A stretch of 64,000 nt of DNA from Hyalangium ruber (GCF_034259325.1 NZ_JAXIVS010000004.1:62001-126000), one strand, 5' to 3'. Counted from the stretch's first letter, positions 8,137-17,474 are shown. Numbers and translations: made by a program. The notes: generated by a model from the sequence alone, not told the origin.

Positions 8137-9461
8137 CAGTGCGCGTGAGCCTGCACCGGGGGGGCGGGAGGCAGCACCTTGAAGGCGGGCGCGTTCGCGT
8201 CCCCGTCCACCATCGCCAGCACGTAGAGGAACGGGACGCTGGGAGGAACCTCGCGCCCGTTCACCACCACCAGCGGCGTGCCGTGGATGTCATGCTGCTG
8301 GGCGTAGGAGACATCCTCCTGGATACGCACCGCCGTGTCGGGGCTGTTCACGCAAGCCTCGAGCTGCGAGCGGTTCATCGAGCCCGAGGAGGCGATCTCC
8401 ATCACCTTCTGCGCGTTCAGCCCGGCCTGGGCCTGGAACAGCTTCTCGCGCAGCTCCCAGAAGTCGGGGGCGTTCTCCAGGCAGATCTGCGCCTTGGCGG
8501 CGACGCACCGCGTGCCCGTGACGTCCGTGTGCTGCGGCGGGATGGAGGGGTTGCACGCCCCATCCAGCGGATACTGCCGGGCCTCCAGGGACAGCTTCCC
8601 CTCGGGCAGGCGCTTCTTCAGCGCGGCCACGGCCTCCACCAGCATCTTGCAGTGGGGGCACTTGCTGTCGGTCCACTCGACGACCTTCACCGGCGCCTCG
8701 GCCGAGCCAAAGCGGCGGCGCGCGGGGGCGCGGGCCGGCAGCGGCTGGTCGTGGCGGTACTGCGCCAGCGCGGAGGCGGCCATCTGCTGCTCGCGCGGAT
8801 CCAACCCGCGCAGGTAGGCCTCCAGCGAGCCGGCATCGGCGGTGAGCTGCGGCAGCGCCTCCTCGGCGGGGGTGAGCTTCGGAGTCGCGCGCCCCGGCCC
8901 GAGCAGCGCCACGAAGCCGGCCACCGCGAAGCCCACGGTCCACTTCAGCGCGCGGCCCCACTCACCGGCCAGGGGCACCACCGGACCCGGCAGTCCACGC
9001 CAGGCCACCGCCGCGAAGGCCAGCACCAGCCCGTAGGTGCCCAGGCACGTGGGGCACAGGGCGCCGGTGGAAGCACTCACCGCGGCGAACACCACGGTGG
9101 ACAGCACACCCGCGGCGGCCGTCAGCCGCAAGCCATTGGTGGCGGGCCGCACGGTGTGGCCCGAGCTGCGCCAGGCCAGGTACAGGCCCGCGAGCCCCGT
9201 GGCCACCAGGCCCCACAGCAGGCCCAGGCCCGCCACGGGGATGCCCAGCGTCTCATGCACGCGGCTGGCGAAGGAGGTGTTCCACACCGTCTCACAGTTG
9301 ATCGTCTGGGAGACGCCACACACGGTGGTGCCGCCACCGCGCAGCGTGAGCAACTCACGCCACTGAAACAGGGCGAGCGCGCTCTCCGCGAGGCCCAGGA
9401 CCAGCAATGCCACGGCTCCGCGGAAGGGAACGGGAGGGGGCGGGTTGGCCTTCTTGCTCAT
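8136..9461 (-). CDS. VKOR-DsbA fusion: membrane disulphide-bond-forming protein
   Basis: 441 residues. The first ~190 are a four- to five-helix vitamin K epoxide reductase domain with the loop cysteines Cys48 and Cys56 (T-V-C ... N-C-E-T-V-W) and the quinone-side C-P-T-C at 136-139. Residues ~245-440 are a periplasmic DsbA-like thioredoxin domain with C-P-H-C at 268-271 and a cis-Pro loop (H-G-T-P). Fused proteins of this type oxidise thiols of exported proteins and pass electrons to quinone, replacing DsbA plus DsbB. It sits between a cupin and yciH with overlapping ends. Confidence 0.92.
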   Translation of the reverse strand: MSKKANPPPPVPFRGAVALLVLGLAESALALFQWRELLTLRGGGTTVCGVSQTINCETVWNTSFASRVHETLGIPVAGLGLLWGLVATGLAGLYLAWRSSGHTVRPATNGLRLTAAAGVLSTVVFAAVSASTGALCPTCLGTYGLVLAFAAVAWRGLPGPVVPLAGEWGRALKWTVGFAVAGFVALLGPGRATPKLTPAEEALPQLTADAGSLEAYLRGLDPREQQMAASALAQYRHDQPLPARAPARRRFGSAEAPVKVVEWTDSKCPHCKMLVEAVAALKKRLPEGKLSLEARQYPLDGACNPSIPPQHTDVTGTRCVAAKAQICLENAPDFWELREKLFQAQAGLNAQKVMEIASSGSMNRSQLEACVNSPDTAVRIQEDVSYAQQHDIHGTPLVVVNGREVPPSVPFLYVLAMVDGDANAPAFKVLPPAPPVQAHAH

Positions 9462-9784
9462 GCGTGCTCCGGAGGGGGGGTCATCAGGACGAGGAGCCGG
9501 GCGTTGTCCGGCCCCTCATTGGTCATACCGTGCTCCACGCCAGCGGGAGCAAAAACGGCGGCGCCGGGGCCGTGGGACTCCTCCTCGGCGCCAATGCGGA
9601 AGCGACAACGGCCCTCGAGGACGAGGTACACCTTGTCGGACAGGGTGTGCTTGTGCGGCTTCTGGGACTGGCCCGGAGCGACGCAGTACACGTCCAGGAA
9701 GAAGCGTCCCGACTGGAAGAGGTTGTGCTTCTGGAGCTTCTCGGCCGAGAAGCCTTGGAAGGCGGACAGGTGCTTCACATCCAT
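9458..9784 (-). CDS. Small cupin-domain protein
   Basis: 108 residues from the ATG at 9782-9784 (AGGAG about 11 bases upstream; the in-frame GTG at 9796 abuts the same AGGAG and is less likely). A single cupin barrel: the first motif H-K-H-T-L-S-D-K-V and second motif G-P-G-A-A-V-F-A-P-A-G-V-E-H-G give the usual metal-binding histidines. Function of the family ranges from sugar and small-molecule enzymes to sensors; none can be chosen here. The stop overlaps the VKOR-DsbA start (ATGA). Confidence 0.8.
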   Translation of the reverse strand: MDVKHLSAFQGFSAEKLQKHNLFQSGRFFLDVYCVAPGQSQKPHKHTLSDKVYLVLEGRCRFRIGAEEESHGPGAAVFAPAGVEHGMTNEGPDNARLLVLMTPPPEHA

Positions 9785-9822
9785 CGTGGCATTCACTCCT
9801 GGGCGTCTATATAGCGACGGAC

Positions 9823-10887
9823 ATGGAACCGCTGTCGCTGCATTTTCTTCACGAGCAGGCAGGCGCCCACTTCTTGGAGGTGGGAGGCCGGGAAGTCGCG
9901 GCCGATTATGGAGACTCGGAGGCCGAGTATCGAGCGGCCCGTGCGTCCGTGGCCCTACATGACGCCTCCTACCGCGAGACGCTCCGGATAACGGGGGAGG
10001 ACCGCTCCAGCTTCCTGCACGGCATGGTGACGCAGGAGGTGAAGGCGCTGCCCACCGGCGCGGCGGCCTACGCGGCGATGATTACCGCCAAGGGCGCCAT
10101 GGTGGCCGACGCCCGAATCCTCAAGCGCGAGGCCGATCTGCTGCTGGACGTGGAGCCAGGCACTCTCGCCAAGGTGAAGGATTTCCTGGAGAAGTACCTG
10201 ATTTCCGAAGACGCCGAGCTGCAGGACGTCACGGGCGAGTGGGCGCTGCTGCGCCTGCTCGGGCCCCGGACGGCCGAGGTGCTGGGCGCCGCGCTGGGCG
10301 CCGCCTTCGAGCCCCTGGCCGCCAACGCCTCCCGGGAGGCCACGCTGGCGGGCGCGGGGGTGCTGCTCGTGGGGCAGCCGGCGTTCGAGAAGCACGGGGT
10401 GGACGTGCTCGTCCCCCGGGGCGCGCTGGAGGCGGTGTGGAAGGCGCTCGTCCAGGCGGGTGGCGTACACGGGCTGAAACCGCTGGGCTTCGGGGCGCTG
10501 GAGCTGCTCCGGGTGGAGGCAGGGGTGCCGCGCTACGGGCAGGACATGGTGGACACCACCATCCCCCTGGAGGCGAACCTCACCCAGGCCATCTCGTACA
10601 ACAAGGGCTGCTACATCGGGCAGGAAGTCATCGCCCGCGCCACCTTCCGCGGCCACATGAACCGCAAGCTGACCGGGCTGCTCCTGGGAGAGGTGAAGGC
10701 AGCGCCCGGCACCGAGCTGCGCAAGGGCGAGAAGAAGGTGGGCTGGCTCACCAGCGTGGTGCGCTCTCCCGCCACCGGGCAGCAGGTGGCGCTGGGCTAC
10801 GTCCACCGGGACCACCTGGAGCCCGGCACCGAGCTGACGCTGGCGGAGGGCCCCACGGTGAAGGTGGCCGCCCTACCGTTCGCCTGA
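9823..10887 (+). CDS. ygfZ: YgfZ/GcvT-like folate-binding Fe-S maintenance protein
   Basis: 354 residues from the ATG at 9823; the frame stays open upstream but that part is antisense to the cupin. The diagnostic YgfZ motif K-G-C-Y-I-G-Q-E lies at about 261-268, preceded by the aminomethyltransferase-type core (S-F-L-H-G-M-V-T-Q, P-R-Y-G-Q-D). YgfZ binds tetrahydrofolate and supports repair or assembly of certain Fe-S enzymes. It is divergent from the cupin across 38 bases and its end overlaps the convergent amidohydrolase. Confidence 0.88.
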   Translation: MEPLSLHFLHEQAGAHFLEVGGREVAADYGDSEAEYRAARASVALHDASYRETLRITGEDRSSFLHGMVTQEVKALPTGAAAYAAMITAKGAMVADARILKREADLLLDVEPGTLAKVKDFLEKYLISEDAELQDVTGEWALLRLLGPRTAEVLGAALGAAFEPLAANASREATLAGAGVLLVGQPAFEKHGVDVLVPRGALEAVWKALVQAGGVHGLKPLGFGALELLRVEAGVPRYGQDMVDTTIPLEANLTQAISYNKGCYIGQEVIARATFRGHMNRKLTGLLLGEVKAAPGTELRKGEKKVGWLTSVVRSPATGQQVALGYVHRDHLEPGTELTLAEGPTVKVAALPFA

Positions 10888-12090
10888 GCTGTCGCCCACG
10901 CCGTAGAAGCGGGCGCAGTTCTCCCAGAGGATCTTCCGCCGGGCGCTCTCCGGCAGGGGAATCTGCAGGAAGCGCTCGATGGCGCGCGGGTAGCGAGAGT
11001 CCGGGTGCGGCCAGTCGGTGGAGAAGACGATGTTGTCGGCGCTGCCCAGGTGCTCGACGACGTGGGTGACGAAGTCCTCGTCCGCCTCCACCGAGACGAC
11101 GCACTGCCGCCGGAAGTAGTGACTCGGAGGCTCGGGAAGCTGCTTGTGGGAGACGCCGAGCTGGATCTCCCAGTGCTCGTCCATCCGGTGGAGCAGCCAC
11201 GGCACCCAGCCGCAGTTGCCCTCGAAGAAGCCCACCTTGAGCGTGGGGTGCCGGGCGAGCACGCCGCCACCACAGAAGGCCATGGTCGCGTACATCATCT
11301 CCATGGAGTGGCAGGCCACATGGCGCAGGAAGATGTTGCTGCCGAACTGGCTGCCCGCCTGCGGCAGGTGTGAGCCCACGCCCTCATGGAACACCACGGG
11401 GACGCCCAGCTCGGTGCAGGCCTCCCAGAGCGGGTCATAAATGGGGTCGTACCACTGCCGACCGCACACGGGGTTCGGACGAAGGAAGAGGGCCCGGAAG
11501 CCAAGCTCCTTCACGGCCCGGTGGGCCTCGCGCACGGCGTCCTCCACGGAGAACGGGGACACCATCGCCGCACCGAGCAGCTTGCGGGGAGCGTGCTTCA
11601 CATAATCATAGAGCCAGTTGTTGTAGGCGCGCGCCACGGCGGCGGCGAACCCCGGCTCCAGCTCATCCACCGCGAGCGCGAGCAGGCCCGAGGTGGGGAA
11701 GACAACCGTCATATCGACGCCCTCGGCCTCCATCGCCTCGAGCTGCGTCTGCGCGGACCAGCCCCGCCGGGAGAAGTCGGCGAAGCGGGACTGCTGAAAG
11801 GCCTCCAGCGCGCGGGCCTCGGGCCGCTGCTCGACAGCCTGGCGGACGGCCGCGCGGACCTGCGGCGAGGGGAGCACCGCGGGCAATCGGCGCCCATCCG
11901 GCCCCCGAGGATCGAACCAGGGCATGAGCCGCTGCTCGAGCTCCATGTAGACGAGCGCGTTGCGGAACGCGAACTCCGAGCTCCGGGGCGCCCTCGCCTG
12001 GTACCCCGGCTCGATGTAGCGCTCCCATAACTCGGGGGGTTCCACACAGTGCATGTCGCTGTCGAACACCGCGTAGCCTGCTCTGGCCAT
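10873..12090 (-). CDS. Amidohydrolase-2 family metal-dependent hydrolase
   Basis: 405 residues. The start F-D-S-D-M-H (D-x-D-x-H type, replacing the more usual H-x-H), a mid-protein F-H-E-G-V-G histidine, H-V-A-C-H-S and the late F-S-T-D-W-P-H-P-D Asp are the features of the ACMSD-like amidohydrolase superfamily, which performs hydrolytic or decarboxylation reactions on ring-derived acids. The exact substrate is unknown. It overlaps the ygfZ 3' end by 15 bases; 229 bases upstream hold no gene before the lipid cassette. Confidence 0.82.
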   Translation of the reverse strand: MARAGYAVFDSDMHCVEPPELWERYIEPGYQARAPRSSEFAFRNALVYMELEQRLMPWFDPRGPDGRRLPAVLPSPQVRAAVRQAVEQRPEARALEAFQQSRFADFSRRGWSAQTQLEAMEAEGVDMTVVFPTSGLLALAVDELEPGFAAAVARAYNNWLYDYVKHAPRKLLGAAMVSPFSVEDAVREAHRAVKELGFRALFLRPNPVCGRQWYDPIYDPLWEACTELGVPVVFHEGVGSHLPQAGSQFGSNIFLRHVACHSMEMMYATMAFCGGGVLARHPTLKVGFFEGNCGWVPWLLHRMDEHWEIQLGVSHKQLPEPPSHYFRRQCVVSVEADEDFVTHVVEHLGSADNIVFSTDWPHPDSRYPRAIERFLQIPLPESARRKILWENCARFYGVGDSSGER

Positions 12091-12319
12091 CTCTCACCGC
12101 CTCGTCATCGGGTGGACTGAGCAGACGGAGAGCTCGCGACTCCAAAGTGACGCGAGCGCTGCTTGCCCCTCGGAGAGCAGGCACGAGCCGATTCGAGCCA
12201 TCACACCCGCGCCGAATTCCCTCAAGCCTCTCAAAAGGGCGGCGGCAGCAACGGCGTCACGCTCCCACCTTCAACACAGGGCCTCACGCCAGGGGCCCAT
12301 TGCGCGAGGGCAGCGAGAC

Positions 12320-13261
12320 ATGAACATCCACATCGAGCAACTGACGATTCCCGCCACCGACGGCTACAAGCTGGCGGCGACGCTCTTCTCGCCGGAGGAA
12401 GAGACCACCGGCCCCGTGGTGCTCATCAACCCGGCCACGGGCGTCAAGCGGACCCTCTACGCGCAGTTCGCCCGGTTCCTCGCGGGACGGGGAATGTACG
12501 TCCTCACCTACGACTATCGCGGCATCGGCGGCTCGCGTCCCAAGCCCCTGCGCTCGCTGAAGTCGAACATGGAGGCGTGGGGCACCGGAGACCTGGCCGG
12601 CGCCGTGGACTGGCTGGTGGAGCGCTACCCACGCCGTCCGCTGCTCGCGGTGGGCCATAGCTCGGGCGGGCAGCTGCTCGGGCTGACGGACCGGGCCCAG
12701 TACGTCTCCGCCATGCTCGGGGTCGGCGCGCAGAGCGGCTACTGGCGCCACTGGAGCGGGCCCCGGCGCTACGCGCTCGCCTGCCTCTGGTACGCGGTGA
12801 TGCCGGCGGCGTCGCGGCTCCTCGGCTACTTCCCCGCGAAGCGGCTCGGCCTGGGAGAGGACCTGCCCGGCGAGGTGGCACGGGAGTGGGCGCGCTGGTG
12901 CCGCAACCCGGCCTACATCTGCGACGAGCGCGGCGTGCCGCTGCGCCCACACTTCGAGGAGTTCTCCGGCCCGCTGCGGGCCTACAGCTTCTCCGACGAC
13001 ACCTTCGCGCCGCGAGCCGCCGTGGAGGCCCTGCTGGGCTTCTACCGCCGCGCGCGCAAGGAGCACCTCCACCTCCACCCAGCGGACCTGGAGGTGGACT
13101 CCATCGGCCACTTCAAGTGGCTGCGCGAGAGCTTCCGCGCCTCCCTCTGGGAGGACATGGCCTCGTGGCTGGAGCAGCAGGCACGCGCGGTCCGCCCGTC
13201 GGCCCCAGGCATGCGCCTGGGCGCCTCTCAACCCCCCACGCAACCCCCACCGCTCTCATGA
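12320..13261 (+). CDS. Alpha/beta hydrolase 1 of the lipid cassette
   Basis: 313 residues. Nucleophile elbow G-H-S-S-G (Ser114), early strand motif N-P-A-T-G-V, Y-D-Y-R-G-I-G-G-S and late D-S-I-G-H-F-K-W with the candidate catalytic His. This matches the COG4757-like predicted alpha/beta hydrolases; the related gene at 15594 shares the fold-specific order, including the Y-W-R-H-W / Y-R-H-W segment and S-F-x-D-D-T-F. Its stop overlaps the start of the methyltransferase (ATGA). It could release or remodel acyl chains; the substrate is unknown. Confidence 0.82.
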   Translation: MNIHIEQLTIPATDGYKLAATLFSPEEETTGPVVLINPATGVKRTLYAQFARFLAGRGMYVLTYDYRGIGGSRPKPLRSLKSNMEAWGTGDLAGAVDWLVERYPRRPLLAVGHSSGGQLLGLTDRAQYVSAMLGVGAQSGYWRHWSGPRRYALACLWYAVMPAASRLLGYFPAKRLGLGEDLPGEVAREWARWCRNPAYICDERGVPLRPHFEEFSGPLRAYSFSDDTFAPRAAVEALLGFYRRARKEHLHLHPADLEVDSIGHFKWLRESFRASLWEDMASWLEQQARAVRPSAPGMRLGASQPPTQPPPLS

Positions 13262-14445
13262 CCCTCGCCCGCGACACGTTCCTCCACATCCTCGATCGCC
13301 ACATCTCCGACTCCTCCCTCCAGCTGCTCGTCAATGACAAGCCCCACACCCTGGGCGCTGGAGAGGGGCCCCCCGCGGTCACCCTGCGCATCCACCGAGA
13401 CCGCTTCTTCAACCGCGTGCTGAGCCAGGGCAACCTGGGCATGGGCGAGGCGTACGTGGACGGAGACTTCTCCGTCGAGCAGGGGGAGCTCCACGAGTTC
13501 CTCACCCTGCTGCTGCGCAACCGCATCGATCAAAAGGTGCGGGGGGACCCGCGTACGGTGCTCCGGGTGCTGCGCGTGCAGCTGGGCAACATGCTCTCGG
13601 GTGCCCAGTGGCGCTACGTCCAGCACCACTACGACCTCGGGGACGAGCTCTTCGAGTCCTTCCTCGACGACACGATGACGTACTCGTGCGGCTACGCGCT
13701 CACGCCGGAGGACTCGCTGGAGGCGCTCCAGTACAACAAGCTGGACCGGCTCTGCCGCAAGCTGGAGCTGAAGCCCCAGGAGCACCTGCTGGACATCGGG
13801 TGCGGCTTTGGCGGCCTGCTCATCCACGCGGCGCGCCACTACGGCGTGACGGGCGTGGGCATCACCAACAGCCGGCGACACTGCGAGCGCGGCAACGAGA
13901 ACATCGCCCGCGCGGGGCTCTCGGACCGCATCCGCATCGAGCTGAGGGACCACGCCTCCATCGACGGGCGCTTCGACAAGGTCGTCAGCGTGGGCATGCT
14001 GGAGCACCTGCCGCGCAAGGAGTACGGGCGCTACTTCTCCCGCATCGCCAAGGTGCTGGCGCCGCGAGGCATGGGGCTGGTGCATGCCATCGGCACCAGC
14101 GCTCCGTCGAACACGCATGACCCGTTCATCCAGCGCTACATCTTCCCCGGCTCGGGACAGGTGAAGCTCTCGGAGGTGGCCACCCACCTGGAGCGCCAGC
14201 GGCTGGCGATCCGGGACGTGGAGAACATCGTCCGCCACTACCACTACACGGCGAAGCACTGGCTCACGCGCTTCCAGCAGAACCAGCACCGCCTGGCCCC
14301 GGAGCGCTACGGCCCCGAGTTCCGCCGGCTCTGGGAGTACTACCTGCACTGCTGTGTCGCGGCGCCGCTGGCGTCGGACGGCACCGTCTACCAGGTGCTC
14401 TTCATGAAGGACTACGCGGCGCCGATGCCGCTCCACCGCGTCTGA
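13258..14445 (+). CDS. cfa: Cyclopropane-fatty-acyl-phospholipid synthase-type methyltransferase
   Basis: 395 residues. SAM-binding motif L-D-I-G-C-G-F-G-G at 178-186; Y-D-L-G-D-E-L-F and Y-S-C-G-Y-A at the start of the fold and the E-H-L segment of the catalytic core match Cfa. The family transfers a methylene/methyl from SAM to the double bond of an acyl chain. Here it is followed by a membrane desaturase, so a double bond could be made and then modified in one pathway. Starts by ATGA overlap with the upstream hydrolase. Confidence 0.9.
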   Translation: MTLARDTFLHILDRHISDSSLQLLVNDKPHTLGAGEGPPAVTLRIHRDRFFNRVLSQGNLGMGEAYVDGDFSVEQGELHEFLTLLLRNRIDQKVRGDPRTVLRVLRVQLGNMLSGAQWRYVQHHYDLGDELFESFLDDTMTYSCGYALTPEDSLEALQYNKLDRLCRKLELKPQEHLLDIGCGFGGLLIHAARHYGVTGVGITNSRRHCERGNENIARAGLSDRIRIELRDHASIDGRFDKVVSVGMLEHLPRKEYGRYFSRIAKVLAPRGMGLVHAIGTSAPSNTHDPFIQRYIFPGSGQVKLSEVATHLERQRLAIRDVENIVRHYHYTAKHWLTRFQQNQHRLAPERYGPEFRRLWEYYLHCCVAAPLASDGTVYQVLFMKDYAAPMPLHRV

Positions 14446-14466
14446 GCCAGCCAAGGAGAAAACACC

Positions 14467-15591
14467 GTGCATCCCCTGTCCCTGTTGAACCAGGAGTTCA
14501 TCGCTCGTGGCTGGAACCGCAAGCCCACGGGGCGACTGCTCGCCGAGCTCGCCCTCCACGTGACGCTCGCGCTGGGAGGCATCGCGCTCGTGGTGCTGGC
14601 CCGGAGCCCGTGGCTCGATGCCCTGGGCATCCTCGTGTCCACGATGGGCTCGCTGGGTGTCTCCACCAACACCCATACCTCCTCGCACTACTCCACCGCC
14701 ACGCGGCGCTGGGTGAACCGGGCGCTCACCTACTTCGGCTATCCGCTCTTCCTGGGCATGTCGGCCACGTACTGGTGGCAGAAGCATGTGGCCGTCCACC
14801 ACCCCACCCCGAATGTCATAGGGCTCGATGACGACGCGGACCTGCTGCCCACCTTCACGATCACCGAACGGGATGTGGCCGAGGCCCGAGGGCTGCGCCG
14901 CTGGTGGTTCGAGCACCAGTGGCTCGCCATCCCCTTCGCCATCGCCTTCAACGCGCTCAACGTCCAGCAGGCCGGGGTGCGCTACCTCGTCGGCTGCCTG
15001 CGGGACTCCTCGCGCCGCACGAAGGCGCACGTGCATGACGCGCTCGCGCTGCTGGGACACGTGGCGCTGTGGCTGGTGATTCCGGCGTTCTTCTTCGGGC
15101 CGCTGGCGGTGCTGGGGCTGTACGCGGTGCGCGTGGTGCTGCTGGGCTACGCCATCTTCATCGCCTTCGCCCCCGCCCACTTCCCCGCGGAGGCGGCCTT
15201 CGTGGACCGGGAGGGCAAGAGCCGAGCGGAGTACTTCCGGAAGGCGGACTACATCTTCCTGCAGACATCCACGACGCTGAACTTCCGCACGGGCTTCCTG
15301 GGCCGGCTCTTCTGCGCGGGGGTGGACTACCAGATCGAACACCACCTCTTCCCGGGCTACAGCCACGTGTACTACCCCCAGATGAGCCGCATCCTGCGGC
15401 GCTTCTGCGAGGAGCAGGGCTACCCGTACCGCACGCTGGGGTGGTGGGAGGCGGTCTGGAAGTCGCTGGTGGTCTTCCGCAAGCCCAAGCCCATCCTGCC
15501 CCGGCTCATGACGGTGCATGGGCCGGTGCCGGCCGCGGAGGCTCCGGAGTCCGTCGCCATCGTCGGGGACATGATCGAGCAGGTGGCCTGA
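14467..15591 (+). CDS. Membrane fatty-acid desaturase
   Basis: 374 residues, GTG start seven bases after AAGGAG. The three histidine boxes of membrane di-iron desaturases are present: H-T-S-S-H (about residue 70), H-V-A-V-H-H (about 109-114) and Q-I-E-H-H-L-F-P (about residues 294-301), separated by hydrophobic pairs of helices. The Q-x-x-H-H third box is typical of front-end and acyl-lipid desaturases, but those often carry cytochrome b5 and none is seen here. Regiospecificity cannot be read. Confidence 0.9.
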   Translation: MHPLSLLNQEFIARGWNRKPTGRLLAELALHVTLALGGIALVVLARSPWLDALGILVSTMGSLGVSTNTHTSSHYSTATRRWVNRALTYFGYPLFLGMSATYWWQKHVAVHHPTPNVIGLDDDADLLPTFTITERDVAEARGLRRWWFEHQWLAIPFAIAFNALNVQQAGVRYLVGCLRDSSRRTKAHVHDALALLGHVALWLVIPAFFFGPLAVLGLYAVRVVLLGYAIFIAFAPAHFPAEAAFVDREGKSRAEYFRKADYIFLQTSTTLNFRTGFLGRLFCAGVDYQIEHHLFPGYSHVYYPQMSRILRRFCEEQGYPYRTLGWWEAVWKSLVVFRKPKPILPRLMTVHGPVPAAEAPESVAIVGDMIEQVA

Positions 15592-15593
15592 GG

Positions 15594-16553
15594 ATGATCC
15601 AGCGCCAGCACCACACCGTCGTCACCCGGGATGGCACCTCCCTGGCCGTGACCACCTGGCAGGAGGAAGGCAGGGCGCCGCGCGAAGTGGCGCTCCTGCT
15701 GTGCGCCATCGGAGCCCGGCAGGAGCGCTATGCCTCCTTCGCTGAAGGGCTGGCCCGGGACGGCTGGCGGGTGGTCACCTTCGACTACCGGGGCATCGGA
15801 CGCTCGGCGCTCCCGGAAGAGGCCCGGCACACCGCCTCCATGCGCGCCTGGGGCGAGCAGGACCTGACGGCCGTCATCCAGTGGGTCTGCGAAGCGTTCG
15901 ACCCCGAGCGACTCACGGCCGTGGCGCACAGCATCGGCGGGCAGCTCCTCCCGTTCGCCGACAACCACCAGCGGCTGGGCGCGGTGGTGCTCGTCGCGTC
16001 GCAGCGCGGCTGCTATCGGCACTGGCGCGGATGGAAGCGCTACGGGGTGCTGCTCTTCTTCCGGCTGTACATCCCGCTGTGCCTGAGGCTCTTCGGCCGT
16101 GTGCCCCTGTCCTTCGTGGGCCTGGACGACCTGGAACGTGGCATCGCCGAGGACTATGCGCGCTGGGGAATGGACGAGCGCTACCTGTGGCCCTCCGGCG
16201 AGTCGCGCTCGGCGCGCTTCTTCGCCTGCACCTTCCCGCTGCTCGCGCTCAGCTTCGAAGACGACACCTTCTATGCGCCGAGGCGGGCCGTCCAGGTGCT
16301 GCTGCACGACTTCTACACCTCTGCGCCAGCCCTCTGGTGCCATGTCGAGCACCACCGGCTGAAGCTGCGCGGGCTGGGGCACTCGGGCTTCTTCGATCCC
16401 CAGCGCTGTCCGGAGGGCTGGTGGGAAGAGGTCTCCACCTGGCTGCGCACCGCCACCGCGAACGCGCTCCAGTTGCCCCGGCGCGAGGCCGCGGGCGTGC
16501 CGGCCCTCACCTCGATCGCCGTACACGTGTCGCGGCCGGGAGCACCAGAGTGA
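15594..16553 (+). CDS. Alpha/beta hydrolase 2 of the lipid cassette
   Basis: 319 residues from the ATG at 15594, two bases after the desaturase stop; frames opening earlier are inside the desaturase. Nucleophile elbow A-H-S-I-G (Ser113), F-D-Y-R-G-I-G-R-S and G-L-G-H-S-G-F-F with the probable catalytic His. It is clearly related to the hydrolase at 12320 (same elbow spacing, same Y-R-H-W-R-G and S-F-E-D-D-T-F motifs), so the two are probably duplicates that diverged within the cluster. Confidence 0.82.
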   Translation: MIQRQHHTVVTRDGTSLAVTTWQEEGRAPREVALLLCAIGARQERYASFAEGLARDGWRVVTFDYRGIGRSALPEEARHTASMRAWGEQDLTAVIQWVCEAFDPERLTAVAHSIGGQLLPFADNHQRLGAVVLVASQRGCYRHWRGWKRYGVLLFFRLYIPLCLRLFGRVPLSFVGLDDLERGIAEDYARWGMDERYLWPSGESRSARFFACTFPLLALSFEDDTFYAPRRAVQVLLHDFYTSAPALWCHVEHHRLKLRGLGHSGFFDPQRCPEGWWEEVSTWLRTATANALQLPRREAAGVPALTSIAVHVSRPGAPE

Positions 16554-17383
16554 TGGAGCCATTCTTCATGGAGCTGCCTCGGGCGCGCGTCCGGGTGCAG
16601 GTGACTGGCGACGGTGCGAGGACGTTGGTCATCATCCCCGACCCGCCGAACCTCATCGAGCACCACCGCGAGGTCATCGAACAACTGGCGCGCGGCTTCC
16701 GTGTCATCTGCTTCGAGCTGCCGGGGTTCGGGCGCTCAGAGCTGCGCAACGGGGCGCGCTTCAGCCTGGAGCTCCAGGTGGAGATCATGACCGAGGTGCT
16801 GGAACGCCTGTCCGCGCGTCAGGTCGTCCTCGAGATGTCCTGCCTGGGAGCGCTGGCGGGGATGCGCCTCGCGCGCCTCCGTCCGGACCTCGTGGAGCGA
16901 CTGGTGCTCGCCCAGGTGTCCACGCAGGAGCAGATGCGGACCTGGGCCCGAGGAACGGACATCTGCGGCCTCATCCACACGCCGCGCGTGGGACAGGCGC
17001 TCGTATCCCTCTGCCGGCGCTTCATCGCGCGCCACTGGTACACGGCGGCGCTTCCGGAGGGGACCGACGCGCGCACTCGTCAGCGCTACCTCCAACCCAC
17101 GCTCCAGTCCCTTCGCGAGGGAGGCCCCTTCGAGCTCGCCTCGGCCTATCAAGCCCTGCGGCGCTCCGAAACGCTGGAGTACGGCGCCATCCAGCAGCCC
17201 ACGCTGCTGCTGTGGGGCCGGGCGGACCGGACCCACGAGGACACCTCGCCTCGGGCCCTGCTCCACGCCCTGCCCCACGCGGAGCTGATGGAGTTCGAGG
17301 GCTGTGGCCACTTCCCCACCCTGGAAAAAGCAGGGGCGTACGTGGAGCGCCTGCGGACCTGGGCGGGAGGCTTGCCCGGCTGA
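16553..17383 (+). CDS. Alpha/beta hydrolase-fold protein 3, atypical nucleophile elbow
   Basis: 276 residues; ATG overlaps the previous stop by one base. The fold is supported by E-L-P-G-F-G-R-S, L-L-W-G-R-A-D and G-C-G-H-F-P-T. The elbow, normally G-x-S-x-G, reads L-E-M-S-C-L-G (residues 93-99): either Ser96 acts without the small flanking residues or Cys97 is the nucleophile. Substrate unknown; it is clearly less like the other two hydrolases. Confidence 0.72.
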   Translation: MEPFFMELPRARVRVQVTGDGARTLVIIPDPPNLIEHHREVIEQLARGFRVICFELPGFGRSELRNGARFSLELQVEIMTEVLERLSARQVVLEMSCLGALAGMRLARLRPDLVERLVLAQVSTQEQMRTWARGTDICGLIHTPRVGQALVSLCRRFIARHWYTAALPEGTDARTRQRYLQPTLQSLREGGPFELASAYQALRRSETLEYGAIQQPTLLLWGRADRTHEDTSPRALLHALPHAELMEFEGCGHFPTLEKAGAYVERLRTWAGGLPG

Positions 17384-17474
17384 CTGCCCTCCCAGGAAGA
17401 GCCGGCGCACGGACCGCCGGGTGCTCACAAGAACCCTCACCGTCCTCCGTCCACACAACAACGGAGAGACATCC

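Noticed and set aside
6329-8182. A 617-codon plus-strand frame over the radical SAM and yciH genes
   Set aside because: Shadow of the minus-strand genes, which have recognisable motifs.
12091-12319. A small gene in the gap before the lipid cassette
   Set aside because: Short open frames lack ribosome sites and look like antisense or random reading; nothing supportable was seen.
13228-15519. A 763-codon open frame antisense to the methyltransferase and desaturase
   Set aside because: His-rich, Arg-rich low-complexity translation typical of shadow frames; the plus-strand genes have complete motifs.
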